DNA of 9,714 nucleotides from Desulfosporosinus sp. UBA4726 (GCA_002404215.1 DHJG01000086.1:1-9714); one strand, 5' to 3'. Positions 1-6,716 are shown, counted from the stretch's first letter. Notes: a model not told the origin generated them from the letters alone. Numbers and translations: made by a program.

Positions 1-1259
1 ACCTCTGGGTCCAACAACCCTGTGGGCCGAATAATTTGCTCCACAAGCGTCGGACAATGGGCCAATTCATACGGGCCAGGTGTTGCACTGACATAGACGC
101 TTTGTTTTATGGTTCGCTCAAATTCAGCAAACGTCAGCGGGCGATTATCCAAGGCCGAAGGGAGGCGAAAGCCATAGTTGACCAATGTGGTTTTGCGCGA
201 ACGGTCTCCTTCATACATTCCTCTGACCTGCGGCAGAGAGACATGGGATTCATCCACAAAAAGGAGGAAATCATCCGGGAAATAATGGATCAATGTATAG
301 GGAGTCTCTCCCGGCTCACGAAACGTTAAATGGCGAGAATAGTTTTCAATCCCATTACAAAAGCCCATTTCCCTGAGCATTTCCAGATCATAGCGTGTCC
401 GTTGCTCAAGTCGCTGGACTTCAAGAAGCTTGTTTTCCCCTTCTAAGACCTTTATGCGCTCCTCCAGTTCCTTTTCAATGTTATCCGCAGCCTCAATGAC
501 TTTATCTCGAGCAGTTACATAGTGAGAATTAGGGAAAATTGAGACATGGTTTCGTTCTGCTAAGATCTCTCCAGTCAGCACGTTGATCTCGTAAATATGC
601 TCGATTTCATCTCCGAACATCTCCAATCGAATCACTCGCTCACTTGAAGCGGCCGGATAGATCTCTACGACATCCCCTCGAACACGAAACGTTCCTCGGA
701 CAAACGCTATCTCATTGCGGTCGTATTGTATCGAAATAAGCTTGCGTAAAATCTCGTTACGATCAACAACTTGTCCCTGCCGTAACGAAAGCACAAGTTC
801 ACGATAATCTTCTGGAGAACCTAAACCATAAATACAGGAAACGCTAGCCACCACGATCACATCACGCCTCTCAAGCAGTGAAGCGGTCGCTGAGTGACGC
901 AATTTCTCAATTTCTTCGTTAATAGAAGCGTCTTTTTCAATAAACGTATCACTAGAGGGCACGTAAGCCTCGGGTTGGTAATAATCATAATAACTCACAA
1001 AGTACTCTACGGCATTCTCTGGAAAATACTCCTTGAATTCGCTATAAAGTTGCGCTGCCAACGTTTTGTTGTGCGCAAGTATGAGAGTCGGCCTCTGCAC
1101 CTTCGTAATTATATTAGCCATCGTAAAGGTCTTTCCAGATCCTGTGACCCCCAGTAATGTCTGGTGCCGCCGACCTTCATTGACCCCAACGACCAAATCT
1201 TCTATAGCCTGAGGCTGATCCCCCGCCGCTTCATAAGGGGCATGTAAACGGAATTCCAT
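1..1259 (-). CDS. uvrB: UvrABC excision nuclease subunit B (UvrB), 3' end beyond window
   Basis: UvrB is the damage-verifying, helicase-like subunit of nucleotide excision repair; it is loaded by UvrA and recruits UvrC. The visible 419 codons are the N-terminal two thirds of a protein usually near 660 residues. Walker A GVTGSGKT ends at residue 44 with K43. The damage-probing beta-hairpin region is rich in Tyr (YYDYYQPEAYVP, about 90-101). The Walker B-type DESH lies at 336-339, helicase motif III SAT at 391-393, and the family signature RPTGLLDPE just before the window edge. The remaining helicase motifs and the C-terminal UVR domain would lie to the left. The ATG start is supported by AAAAGGAG (1275-1268) eight bases upstream. 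A promoter is proposed at 1373-1401. No LexA-type palindrome was seen upstream, so SOS control is not evident. No stop or frameshift was seen. Identity is near certain. Confidence 0.97.
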   Translation of the reverse strand, partial: MEFRLHAPYEAAGDQPQAIEDLVVGVNEGRRHQTLLGVTGSGKTFTMANIITKVQRPTLILAHNKTLAAQLYSEFKEYFPENAVEYFVSYYDYYQPEAYVPSSDTFIEKDASINEEIEKLRHSATASLLERRDVIVVASVSCIYGLGSPEDYRELVLSLRQGQVVDRNEILRKLISIQYDRNEIAFVRGTFRVRGDVVEIYPAASSERVIRLEMFGDEIEHIYEINVLTGEILAERNHVSIFPNSHYVTARDKVIEAADNIEKELEERIKVLEGENKLLEVQRLEQRTRYDLEMLREMGFCNGIENYSRHLTFREPGETPYTLIHYFPDDFLLFVDESHVSLPQVRGMYEGDRSRKTTLVNYGFRLPSALDNRPLTFAEFERTIKQSVYVSATPGPYELAHCPTLVEQIIRPTGLLDPE

Positions 1260-1372
1260 GCTCCGGTCTCCTTTTCAATATAAAAATATTAATCTATTGC
1301 CATAAATATTACGATAGAACATTAGAGATCATATTTGATTTGAACTTAATAATTTAAAATCTCTCTTAGTTT

Positions 1373-1401
1373 ATTTTACATCTAAGCCATGACTTATTCA
1401 A
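1373..1401 (-). promoter_or_regulatory. Candidate sigma-A promoter for uvrB
   Basis: On the minus strand there is TTGAAT (1401-1396), a 17-base spacer and TAAAAT (1378-1373). Each box differs from consensus at one or two positions. The predicted transcript would start near 1366 and carry a leader of roughly 107 bases, AT-rich and without an obvious strong hairpin or a LexA-like inverted repeat. This is pattern matching in AT-rich DNA, so the call is moderate. Confidence 0.45.
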
Positions 1402-1467
1402 TTAAAGAATATGCTATAATCATCCCACGCCTCATGTCCTTCAATATGGGTGATTTTATGGTAAAGA

Positions 1468-1494
1468 AAAAGCCGAAAAATACCTTCGGCTTAC
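1468..1494 (-). terminator. Rho-independent terminator after the binding lipoprotein gene
   Basis: Read on the minus strand, the arms AAGCCGAA and TTCGGCTT enclose a short loop and run into a T-rich tract (TTTTTCTTT). This is a classic intrinsic terminator about 25 bases past the stop of the lipoprotein gene at 1519. In the plus direction the hairpin is followed by a mixed sequence with a poor T-run, so it should act mainly on the minus strand and insulate uvrB from upstream transcription. Confidence 0.8.
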
Positions 1495-1518
1495 AGTGTT
1501 CTTTTATACCACCTTATA

Positions 1519-2883
1519 TCATTTCCCCGTTCCTTTATCTTGTGATGACTGATCCCCTTGATCTGTCTTAGCGTCTTTTGGTTGTTCAGCCTGTTGCTTT
1601 AACATATCGGGAGGCACAGTTTTCACTTGGTCATTTGTAGTCTTCTCTGTGCCAATGACTTTACCTTGTGCATCCAGATAGTCACGCGTTGTTTCTGTCT
1701 TTATCCGTTCCGTGACTTTTTCGACACCCGGAGGGATAGTACCGGTTTTACCCTCGGCCTGCTTTTCTCCTCCGCCGCTTGACCCTTGCGCAGCTCCAGC
1801 TTTACTCTCGTCTTTTTTAGAGTCTCCTTGTGAAGCTTGATCTCCCTTCTGCTCTTTCTTCGCCTTTTCCTCTGTTTGCTTTTTATCCTGTTGGGCACTC
1901 TGCATAGTTTTGGTATAACTCTTTTGGACGACCGCGAGATTTTCTGGGGTCACAGCTTTAACTTGAATGATCTTTGCTGGGATCTCGCCTTGCTCACTAG
2001 TAATCGAATCATTAACCTCCAATGGCTCTTTTTTTATAATCTTTTGTGCCCATTGATATGCATTGACACCCTGTAGATAGGGAGAAGTATCGACATCTCC
2101 AACTTGAACGCCACTGGCCATTCGCTCCAGGGACGTAACGTTAGCCTGTCCGCCGACAAGGATAATTTTCTTATCTAACTGTGTCTGTTTCAAGACTTCA
2201 CCCGCCTGAACCGCTAGTTTCTCCGTATGGGCCAAAATTCCTTGAACCTTACCAGGATTCTTCTGAAGAAAGTCCACTAAACCTTGCTTAGCAACGGATT
2301 CAGAACCAGTAGAACTGGCAATAGTCTGTACTGTTAGCTTAGGATATTTGCTAAGTATAGCTTTATTGCCAGCTAAACGTTCCTGGGATCCGCTTTCGGT
2401 AGGGTCTCCCTGTAAAATTATGACCTGACCCTCCGAAACTTTACTTACCAATGTTTGAGCCATCAGTTCCCCAGCCTTTTCTTGATCCGGAGTGATAATC
2501 CCTTCGGGCTTTACACCAGGAGGAAGTTGAGTTAAGGCTAAGACCGGAATCTTTTCTGTTTGAGATTTCTGTAAGATGCTTACATTTCCGCCTTGATAAA
2601 TTAGAATTTTCGCGCCTTTTAAGGGCGATTCTGTTCCCGCTGCACTTTGGTCTAAATACTTCACTTGTACGTTTTCCTTCTTCGCCAGATCATCAATTCC
2701 TTTAGTGATAAGCAGTTTATTGGGATCTGTTTCATCTAATGAAACTGCCATGATCGTCTGTGTTCCACCCTTCGCCGTAGAAGAAGTTTTATTTTTGTTT
2801 CCTAAAAGGCCTTGTAGACCACAGCCACTTATTGTTAAACTAAGACATAAAGGAAAAACGATTAATAACCGTAATCTCCTCAA
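1519..2883 (-). CDS. Substrate-binding-type lipoprotein (type 1 periplasmic fold) with charged low-complexity tail
   Basis: Predicted exported lipoprotein of 454 residues. A TTG start at 2883 is preferred: AAAGGAG lies 11 bases upstream, and this start places a short basic N-region and hydrophobic core directly before the lipobox ISGC (lipidated Cys21). A GTG at 2913 is in frame but has no ribosome site and would bury the AAAGGAG within the gene. Residues about 42-310 resemble the Peripla_BP_4/RbsB sugar-binding fold, with recognisable family elements (VIILQGDP, GVQVGDVDTSPYLQGVNAY). The usual ligand-contact spots look altered: AHTE where RbsB-type proteins have AHND-like, and GGQ where GFD is usual (from memory of the family). 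About 320-385 is a Lys/Glu/Gln/Ser/Gly-rich disordered linker. About 388-430 looks beta-rich (DYLDAQGKVIG), followed by a charged end. No permease or ATPase genes adjoin it, so it may be a sensor or envelope protein rather than a transporter component. Function unknown. Confidence 0.85.
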   Translation of the reverse strand: MRRLRLLIVFPLCLSLTISGCGLQGLLGNKNKTSSTAKGGTQTIMAVSLDETDPNKLLITKGIDDLAKKENVQVKYLDQSAAGTESPLKGAKILIYQGGNVSILQKSQTEKIPVLALTQLPPGVKPEGIITPDQEKAGELMAQTLVSKVSEGQVIILQGDPTESGSQERLAGNKAILSKYPKLTVQTIASSTGSESVAKQGLVDFLQKNPGKVQGILAHTEKLAVQAGEVLKQTQLDKKIILVGGQANVTSLERMASGVQVGDVDTSPYLQGVNAYQWAQKIIKKEPLEVNDSITSEQGEIPAKIIQVKAVTPENLAVVQKSYTKTMQSAQQDKKQTEEKAKKEQKGDQASQGDSKKDESKAGAAQGSSGGGEKQAEGKTGTIPPGVEKVTERIKTETTRDYLDAQGKVIGTEKTTNDQVKTVPPDMLKQQAEQPKDAKTDQGDQSSQDKGTGK

Positions 2884-2889
2884 TATATT
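2862..2889 (+). promoter_or_regulatory. Weak candidate promoter for the YvlD-HDOD operon
   Basis: TTAATA (2862-2867), a 16-base spacer and TATATT (2884-2889) lie on the plus strand about 90 bases before the membrane-protein start. It overlaps the proposed TTG start of the divergent lipoprotein gene, so the two transcription units would share control sequence. The -35 match is poor (4 of 6). Confidence 0.25.
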
Positions 2890-2976
2890 ACACGCTCCTT
2901 TCCAGACTTTCACATACTTTAAATTAGTTTTCCCTCGTCGTCTTAAAAAATGCAGCAGAAAAGGAGATCACTGATT

Positions 2977-3315
2977 ATGATGGGTTTGTTTATTCGCTTG
3001 TCTATTAATGCATTAGGTCTAATTCTTATGACACGTTTTATTCCTGGCCTCCACTTGGCTAGCTTCTCGACCGCAATTTGGGCGGCACTCGTTTGGGGTC
3101 TAGTTAATACTCTTGTTCGACCAATCTTTTCATTCTTTACCTTTCCTCTACAACTTTTAACCTTGGGTCTATTCACCTTAGTCATTAATGGGGCTATGCT
3201 TGCCTTAACGGCTAAGCTTGTCCCCGGGTTTACCATACAGAGCTTTTCCAGCGCTTTCATCGGCGCATTGGTGCTCAGCCTTATCAGCTTAGTTGTAACT
3301 CACATCTTTGAATAG
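2977..3315 (+). CDS. YvlD-type small membrane protein (phage holin 4_2 superfamily, PF04020-like)
   Basis: Integral membrane protein of 112 residues with four predicted hydrophobic segments (about 5-22, 30-47, 52-75 and 92-110). It matches the YvlD/DUF360 group, named for a loose resemblance to holins; members are common chromosomal proteins and the name does not imply phage lysis. An internal duplication is visible: FIPGLHLASFSTAIWAALVW (about 21-40) parallels LVPGFTIQSFSSAFIGALVL (about 81-100). The NTLVRPI segment between them is typical of the family. The ATG at 2977 (or 2980) is chosen because AAAAGGAG at 2959-2966 lies 10 bases upstream; an in-frame ATG at 2950 would place that ribosome site inside the gene. 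It ends 18 bases before the HDOD gene, so the two are probably co-transcribed. The molecular role is not known; in Bacillus, YvlD-type genes are tied to envelope stress (recalled, not shown here). Confidence 0.88.
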   Translation: MMGLFIRLSINALGLILMTRFIPGLHLASFSTAIWAALVWGLVNTLVRPIFSFFTFPLQLLTLGLFTLVINGAMLALTAKLVPGFTIQSFSSAFIGALVLSLISLVVTHIFE

Positions 3316-3333
3316 TCGAAGGAGAGGTTTTAA

Positions 3334-4176
3334 TTGTCTATTAAATTGGAACATATCTTAAAGCGCGTACAAGCTCTGCCTCCCCTGCCCACGTCCGCGA
3401 TGCGCGTGATTGCCTTAACCAAAAATCCTGCAACATCGGTTAAAGACCTTGAAACCGTCATTGGGCAAGATCCCGCTCTGACTGCAGGCATGCTTCGACA
3501 AGCTAACTCCGCCTATTATGGCTATGCAAGGCGAATCTCTTCCCTTCAGGACGCTATCATCATGCTCGGTTTCCAAGTGATACAAGGGCTAGCTATGGTT
3601 TCCGCAGTTGCCCCCTTACTTAAGACCAAACTTGCAGGGTACGAGATTGAACAAGAGGGTCTCTGGAAACATTCCATGCTGACCGCAATGGCAGCGAAAC
3701 GTCTTTGTCAACATTGCAAACTCCCTTATGGGGATGTTGCCTTTACTGCTGGCTTACTTCATGATATCGGAAAACTGATTATCTCTATTTATGTCCAGGA
3801 AGTGGGTTCTTATCTTTTAGAAAAAGTAAGTGAAGCTAAGTTTTCTTATGTTGAGCTTGAGGAAAAAGTCATAGGGTATAACCACGCGACCGTCGGTGGT
3901 TTTCTGGCCAAAACTTGGAATTTACCGGAGGATCTCGTAGAAGCTATTTCTCATCACCATGCCCCATCAAATGCGCGATACTATGTGGAACTGGCAAGCG
4001 TCGTTCACGTTGCCAATGGACTTGTAAGCACATTGGGTATTGGCGGCGGCGTGGACAGCTTTTTGAACCCCCTACAACAAGAAGCTCTCGATCGACTAGC
4101 CCTCAAAGAGTCCGACCTCGAACTTCTTATAGCTGACCTGGGAGAGTTTCTCGTAGACCCTACCCTATTCGGTTAA
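3334..4176 (+). CDS. HDOD domain signalling protein
   Basis: Cytoplasmic single-domain HDOD protein of 280 residues. HDOD proteins are relatives of HD phosphohydrolases that mostly act as signalling or scaffold modules. The N-terminal part (LPPLPTSAMRVIAL, about 15-28; IGQDPALTAGMLRQANSAYYG, about 43-63; LQDAIIMLGF, 71-80) is characteristic. The HD-like core keeps H113, H143-D144 within TAGLLHDIGKL, H184 and HHH at 207-209. The usual late Asp in a VHLAD-type motif is Asn here (VHVAN, N227), so metal binding may be incomplete. No receiver, GGDEF or EAL domain is attached. The TTG start is supported by AAGGAG (3319-3324) nine bases upstream, with no better ATG nearby. It is second in an operon behind the YvlD-type gene and converges on the P-loop gene. 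The family call is firm; the role in the cell is not predictable from sequence. Confidence 0.92.
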   Translation: MSIKLEHILKRVQALPPLPTSAMRVIALTKNPATSVKDLETVIGQDPALTAGMLRQANSAYYGYARRISSLQDAIIMLGFQVIQGLAMVSAVAPLLKTKLAGYEIEQEGLWKHSMLTAMAAKRLCQHCKLPYGDVAFTAGLLHDIGKLIISIYVQEVGSYLLEKVSEAKFSYVELEEKVIGYNHATVGGFLAKTWNLPEDLVEAISHHHAPSNARYYVELASVVHVANGLVSTLGIGGGVDSFLNPLQQEALDRLALKESDLELLIADLGEFLVDPTLFG

Positions 4177-4244
4177 GGGCAGGTTAGTGTGCTTTTAGCT
4201 CGTTTGCAGATTACACGGACCTGGATGTATGGTGTTGTCCTATT

Positions 4245-4280
4245 AAAGGTATGGGCAAGATGCATCGTGCCCCTACCTTT
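4245..4280. terminator. Imperfect hairpin between convergent genes, possible bidirectional terminator
   Basis: Thirteen-base arms, AAAGGTATGGGCA (4245-4257) and TGCCCCTACCTTT (4268-4280), pair with one mismatch around a 10-base loop that contains the palindrome GATGCATC. The stem is long, but neither side has a real T-tract (minus: TTTAATAGG; plus: TTTGCAAG), so termination efficiency is uncertain. The TAG stop of the minus-strand P-loop gene (4275-4273) lies within the right arm. It is the only strong fold in the 96 bases after the HDOD gene. Confidence 0.5.
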
Positions 4281-5301
4281 GCAAGTCACACAAGATTTGG
4301 TTGAGAAGGGTTTCCCTATAAGCATCCAATTGGTCAAAATTCATAGCCTCCATATATAAAGTCTTAAGTTGAGACCTTTGTGTTTGCCAAGACGCTAAGG
4401 TCTCTATTAATTTTTCACTGAAGGGCCTTTCTAAACCTTGATCGCCTAAGTTTTCTGGATTTCCCTGCCAGATTGCCAAATGCCTTTCTGGAAAAACAAT
4501 TCCAATCACTTCATCTGGATTAAGCGGATGCAAGACAATTTCAATCAGTTGCCCTAATTGTTGCGCTTCGCGCAATACCCAATCTAAGGCATCCAAGGTC
4601 TCCTCTCCTTCGAGCCGAATTTGATCGAAGTCTGTCAGGAAATGAGGTGCAAGATTAAGCCACCCCTCCGCAGTTAAACCATGCAAGAAATATGGATTAA
4701 TGACGCTTTTTTGCAACATCTTGAGAGCATTTTCGGCGAGAGGCCAAGGGCCGTTCTGTTCTTTTTTAACTTTGAGATGGGCAGAATTCCCTAAAATCCA
4801 AGAGATATCTTCTTTTTTAAGATGGGGTTTATGGGCCCTATTTTGGATCAACGAACCAAGTTCTGTTGCCAACTCCTCCTCCAAGGCCATTTGAAGCTCT
4901 TGAATCTGACTTTCGATCTTTAATATCAGTGAGCGTTGCTTCTCTAACTTAGGTTCATCACAGAAAATCCTAAAGTCAATAAACTTCTCGACCACCCCCG
5001 GTGCCCTCCAACGCAGTGGGGAAACCTCCATGGCATCCAACATTGCCAAGCCCATACGAGGCATGATAAAACCAGCGATAGAATCTGGATCTCTTGCTGA
5101 CCGCAAGAAATCGATGTCGTATCCTCTCTCCAGTAATTCCGAGCCAATAACTTTTATTAACGTCGATTTACCAGTCCCTGGTCCTCCCAATAAGACATAA
5201 GCTCGATCCCAACTCGGCATCATGTTCGGCAACAACGATATGTATCCTCTAGTGGTCATCCCTTCAGCAAAGTAATGTCTCACCCCAGTCTTATTCCCCA
5301 T
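4273..5301 (-). CDS. Tandem-repeat P-loop NTPase-like protein, second P-loop lost
   Basis: Soluble protein of 342 residues (348 if the upstream ATG at 5319 is used). It resembles the poorly characterised PRK06851 group of double P-loop ATPases of Firmicutes (recognised by eye). The first half (about 9-90) has HYFAEGMTTRGYISLLPNM, then Walker A GGPGTGKS (39-46, K45), then RDPDSIAGFIMPRMGLAMLD, followed by SPLRWRAPGVVEKFIDF. A Glu/Gln/Leu-rich, probably coiled-coil stretch follows at about 119-148. The second half (about 203-278) repeats the layout: PYFLHGLTAEGWLNLAPHF, then LNPDEVIGIVFPERHLAIW. At the P-loop position it has only EGEET, so it cannot bind nucleotide in the usual way. The ATG at 5301 is preferred because a GGGGG stretch lies eight bases upstream and homologs start close to this point; 5319 has no ribosome site. 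No promoter was identified upstream, and a strong terminator isolates it from the protease gene. Biochemical role unknown. Confidence 0.82.
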   Translation of the reverse strand: MGNKTGVRHYFAEGMTTRGYISLLPNMMPSWDRAYVLLGGPGTGKSTLIKVIGSELLERGYDIDFLRSARDPDSIAGFIMPRMGLAMLDAMEVSPLRWRAPGVVEKFIDFRIFCDEPKLEKQRSLILKIESQIQELQMALEEELATELGSLIQNRAHKPHLKKEDISWILGNSAHLKVKKEQNGPWPLAENALKMLQKSVINPYFLHGLTAEGWLNLAPHFLTDFDQIRLEGEETLDALDWVLREAQQLGQLIEIVLHPLNPDEVIGIVFPERHLAIWQGNPENLGDQGLERPFSEKLIETLASWQTQRSQLKTLYMEAMNFDQLDAYRETLLNQILCDLQR

Positions 5302-5415
5302 GCTTGTTACCCCCGTCATTTTTTATGGTCAGCGTAGTCTATGCACTAACCTAAACGACGGTCACTACTTGCTACTCTTATTCAATATTCGTATCCCAAA
5401 TCATCAAGAAAACTC

Positions 5416-5455
5416 AAAAAAAGAGGCACGCTTTATAATCAAAGCGTGCCTCTTT
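5416..5455 (-). terminator. Strong rho-independent terminator after the S41 protease gene
   Basis: A perfect 15-base-pair stem, AAAGAGGCACGCTTT (5420-5434) and AAAGCGTGCCTCTTT (5441-5455), encloses a six-base loop. On the minus strand it runs directly into seven T residues. It begins eight bases after the protease stop codon and ends the ftsE-ftsX-M23-S41 transcription block. In the plus direction the stem ends in A-rich sequence, so it should act mainly in one direction. Confidence 0.93.
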
Positions 5456-5462
5456 AAAAAAT

Positions 5463-6644
5463 TTATTTTAGTTTTCCTCGTAAGGTCAGTAGGGCTTGTT
5501 GAAGTTGAGAATCGAAGTTCGTGTCTGTCGGAGAAATGGTGGCTACTTGCCCTTTAGTTAGCTCCGCCTTCACATCTGGTTCAATCCCAATTTTGTTAAT
5601 AGACACTTTATTCGGAGTCAGATATTTGGCTGTTGTTAATTTGACGCTAGTTCCCGAATCCAATGGGAAAATCGTCTGCACTATCCCTTTGCCAAATGTC
5701 TTTGTGCCTACAATAGTTGCTGTTTTTTCGTCCTTAATTGCTCCTGCTACGATCTCAGCGGCGGAAGCACTTTCCTCATTGACAAGAACAACCATCGGCA
5801 TACCTAAATATGTGCCGGCTGCCATTTTGGTATCTATGTTGCCTTGTTTATCTACAATATAAACTACCGGACCCTCGGGAACAAAGTAGCTGGCAACCTG
5901 AACGGCCGCATTGAGCTCTCCGCCATGGTTGTACCTCATATCCAAGATTAGTCCCTTGAATTTCTTGATACCCATATTGTTCAAGGTGTCTTTAAGTTCA
6001 GTCCCTGTATCTGAGGCAAACTGCGAAATATTAAGATAGGCAATATCTGGGTTGCCCGGTAACGCGCCCCCATCGACTGTTGGGACGGTAATATTCTCTC
6101 TCGTCAAGCTCACCGTTGTGGACTTCTTCGTGCTCTCCCTATAAAGGCCCAAGGTCACTTTCGTTCCAGGATTTCCGCGCATTAGACCCACGGCCTTGTC
6201 TTGCTCCATACTGATGGTATCTGCATCGTCAATCTTGACAATGACATCGCCCGGCAGAATACCGGCCTTACCTGCTGGCGAATTTTTGATGGGCCGCAGT
6301 ACTACGAGCTTTTTGGGATCCTTAAGACTTAGGACAATCCCTACTCCACCAAACTTTCCTTCAAGTACTTGAAAAAGTTCTTGGTTCTCCTGAGCATTCA
6401 TATATGTCGAATAAGGATCTCCTAAAGCTTCTACAATTCCCTTTGTCGCACCCTCCACAAGCTGATCGGTCGTTGCCTTTTCTAAGTAATCGCTGCGGAT
6501 CAGTTTCACAACATGAACCAAGCGCCCCACGTTATCTACGTTGGTAAGAATAATTCCTCCTACCGTCGTGGTCACTAATACACAGAATATTAGAAGGACT
6601 ACCCCGACATGTTTAGCCATTCTCTTCCAGTTATGTTCCTGCAA
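5463..6644 (-). CDS. S41 family carboxyl-terminal processing protease (Ctp), membrane anchored
   Basis: Serine protease of 393 residues that would cleave extracytoplasmic proteins from the C terminus. One N-terminal membrane anchor (about 13-34) is followed by the Ctp helical region with GDPYSTYM (75-82), a PDZ domain (about 95-180, with GGVGIVL and SPAGKAGILPGDVI) and the S41 core. The catalytic set is visible: S294 in ESASAAEIVAGA, K319 in TFGKG and Q323 in GKGIVQ, with the normal 25-residue Ser-Lys spacing. The conserved DLRxNPGG segment reads DMRYNHGG, with His in place of Pro. There is no C-terminal peptidoglycan-binding domain, so it is shorter than many CtpA/CtpB proteins. The TTG start at 6644 has AAGGGG 10 bases upstream; an ATG at 6620 is an alternative with a closer, weaker GGAAGAG site. 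It follows the M23 gene by 72 bases and may act on that enzyme or other envelope proteins (inference). The family is certain; the CtpA versus CtpB name is not. Confidence 0.95.
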   Translation of the reverse strand: MQEHNWKRMAKHVGVVLLIFCVLVTTTVGGIILTNVDNVGRLVHVVKLIRSDYLEKATTDQLVEGATKGIVEALGDPYSTYMNAQENQELFQVLEGKFGGVGIVLSLKDPKKLVVLRPIKNSPAGKAGILPGDVIVKIDDADTISMEQDKAVGLMRGNPGTKVTLGLYRESTKKSTTVSLTRENITVPTVDGGALPGNPDIAYLNISQFASDTGTELKDTLNNMGIKKFKGLILDMRYNHGGELNAAVQVASYFVPEGPVVYIVDKQGNIDTKMAAGTYLGMPMVVLVNEESASAAEIVAGAIKDEKTATIVGTKTFGKGIVQTIFPLDSGTSVKLTTAKYLTPNKVSINKIGIEPDVKAELTKGQVATISPTDTNFDSQLQQALLTLRGKLK

Positions 6645-6677
6645 TCAAGTCAAACCCCTTCCCTCAAGTCTCGCTCT

Positions 6678-6683
6678 ATTATA
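6678..6683 (-). promoter_or_regulatory. Perfect -10 box upstream of the S41 protease gene
   Basis: TATAAT on the minus strand (6683-6678) lies about 34 bases before the TTG start, but the matching -35 position (GTATTT at 17-base spacing) is poor and there is no TG extension. It may provide extra transcription of the protease in addition to read-through from the M23 gene; no terminator was seen in this 72-base gap. Confidence 0.3.
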
Positions 6684-6716
6684 TGCGCATCTATGTCTAG
6701 AAATACTGCTTATCCA

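Noticed and set aside
36..1157. Plus-strand reading frames opposite uvrB
   Set aside because: They are antisense to a well-conserved UvrB sequence and lack ribosome sites or known motifs.
1260..1410. LexA/SOS box upstream of uvrB
   Set aside because: Only half-site-like GAAC/GTTC fragments were seen, with no paired inverted repeat of the Firmicute LexA type.
1389..1571. A possible 60-codon plus-strand gene starting near a good -10 box
   Set aside because: It runs through the terminator hairpin and into the antisense strand of the lipoprotein gene, has no convincing ribosome site and no recognisable protein features.
1701..1898. A strongly basic 65-codon reading frame on the minus strand
   Set aside because: It is an out-of-frame reading of the Lys/Glu/Gln-rich linker of the lipoprotein gene; its Arg/Lys richness is a by-product of that composition.
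2977..3315. Prophage holin or lysis cassette
   Set aside because: The protein belongs to the YvlD-like group found as ordinary chromosomal genes; no other phage genes are nearby.
5302..5345. SigE-like -10 (CATAGACT) before the P-loop gene
   Set aside because: One mismatch in the -10 and no matching -35 element at the right distance; too weak to claim sporulation control.
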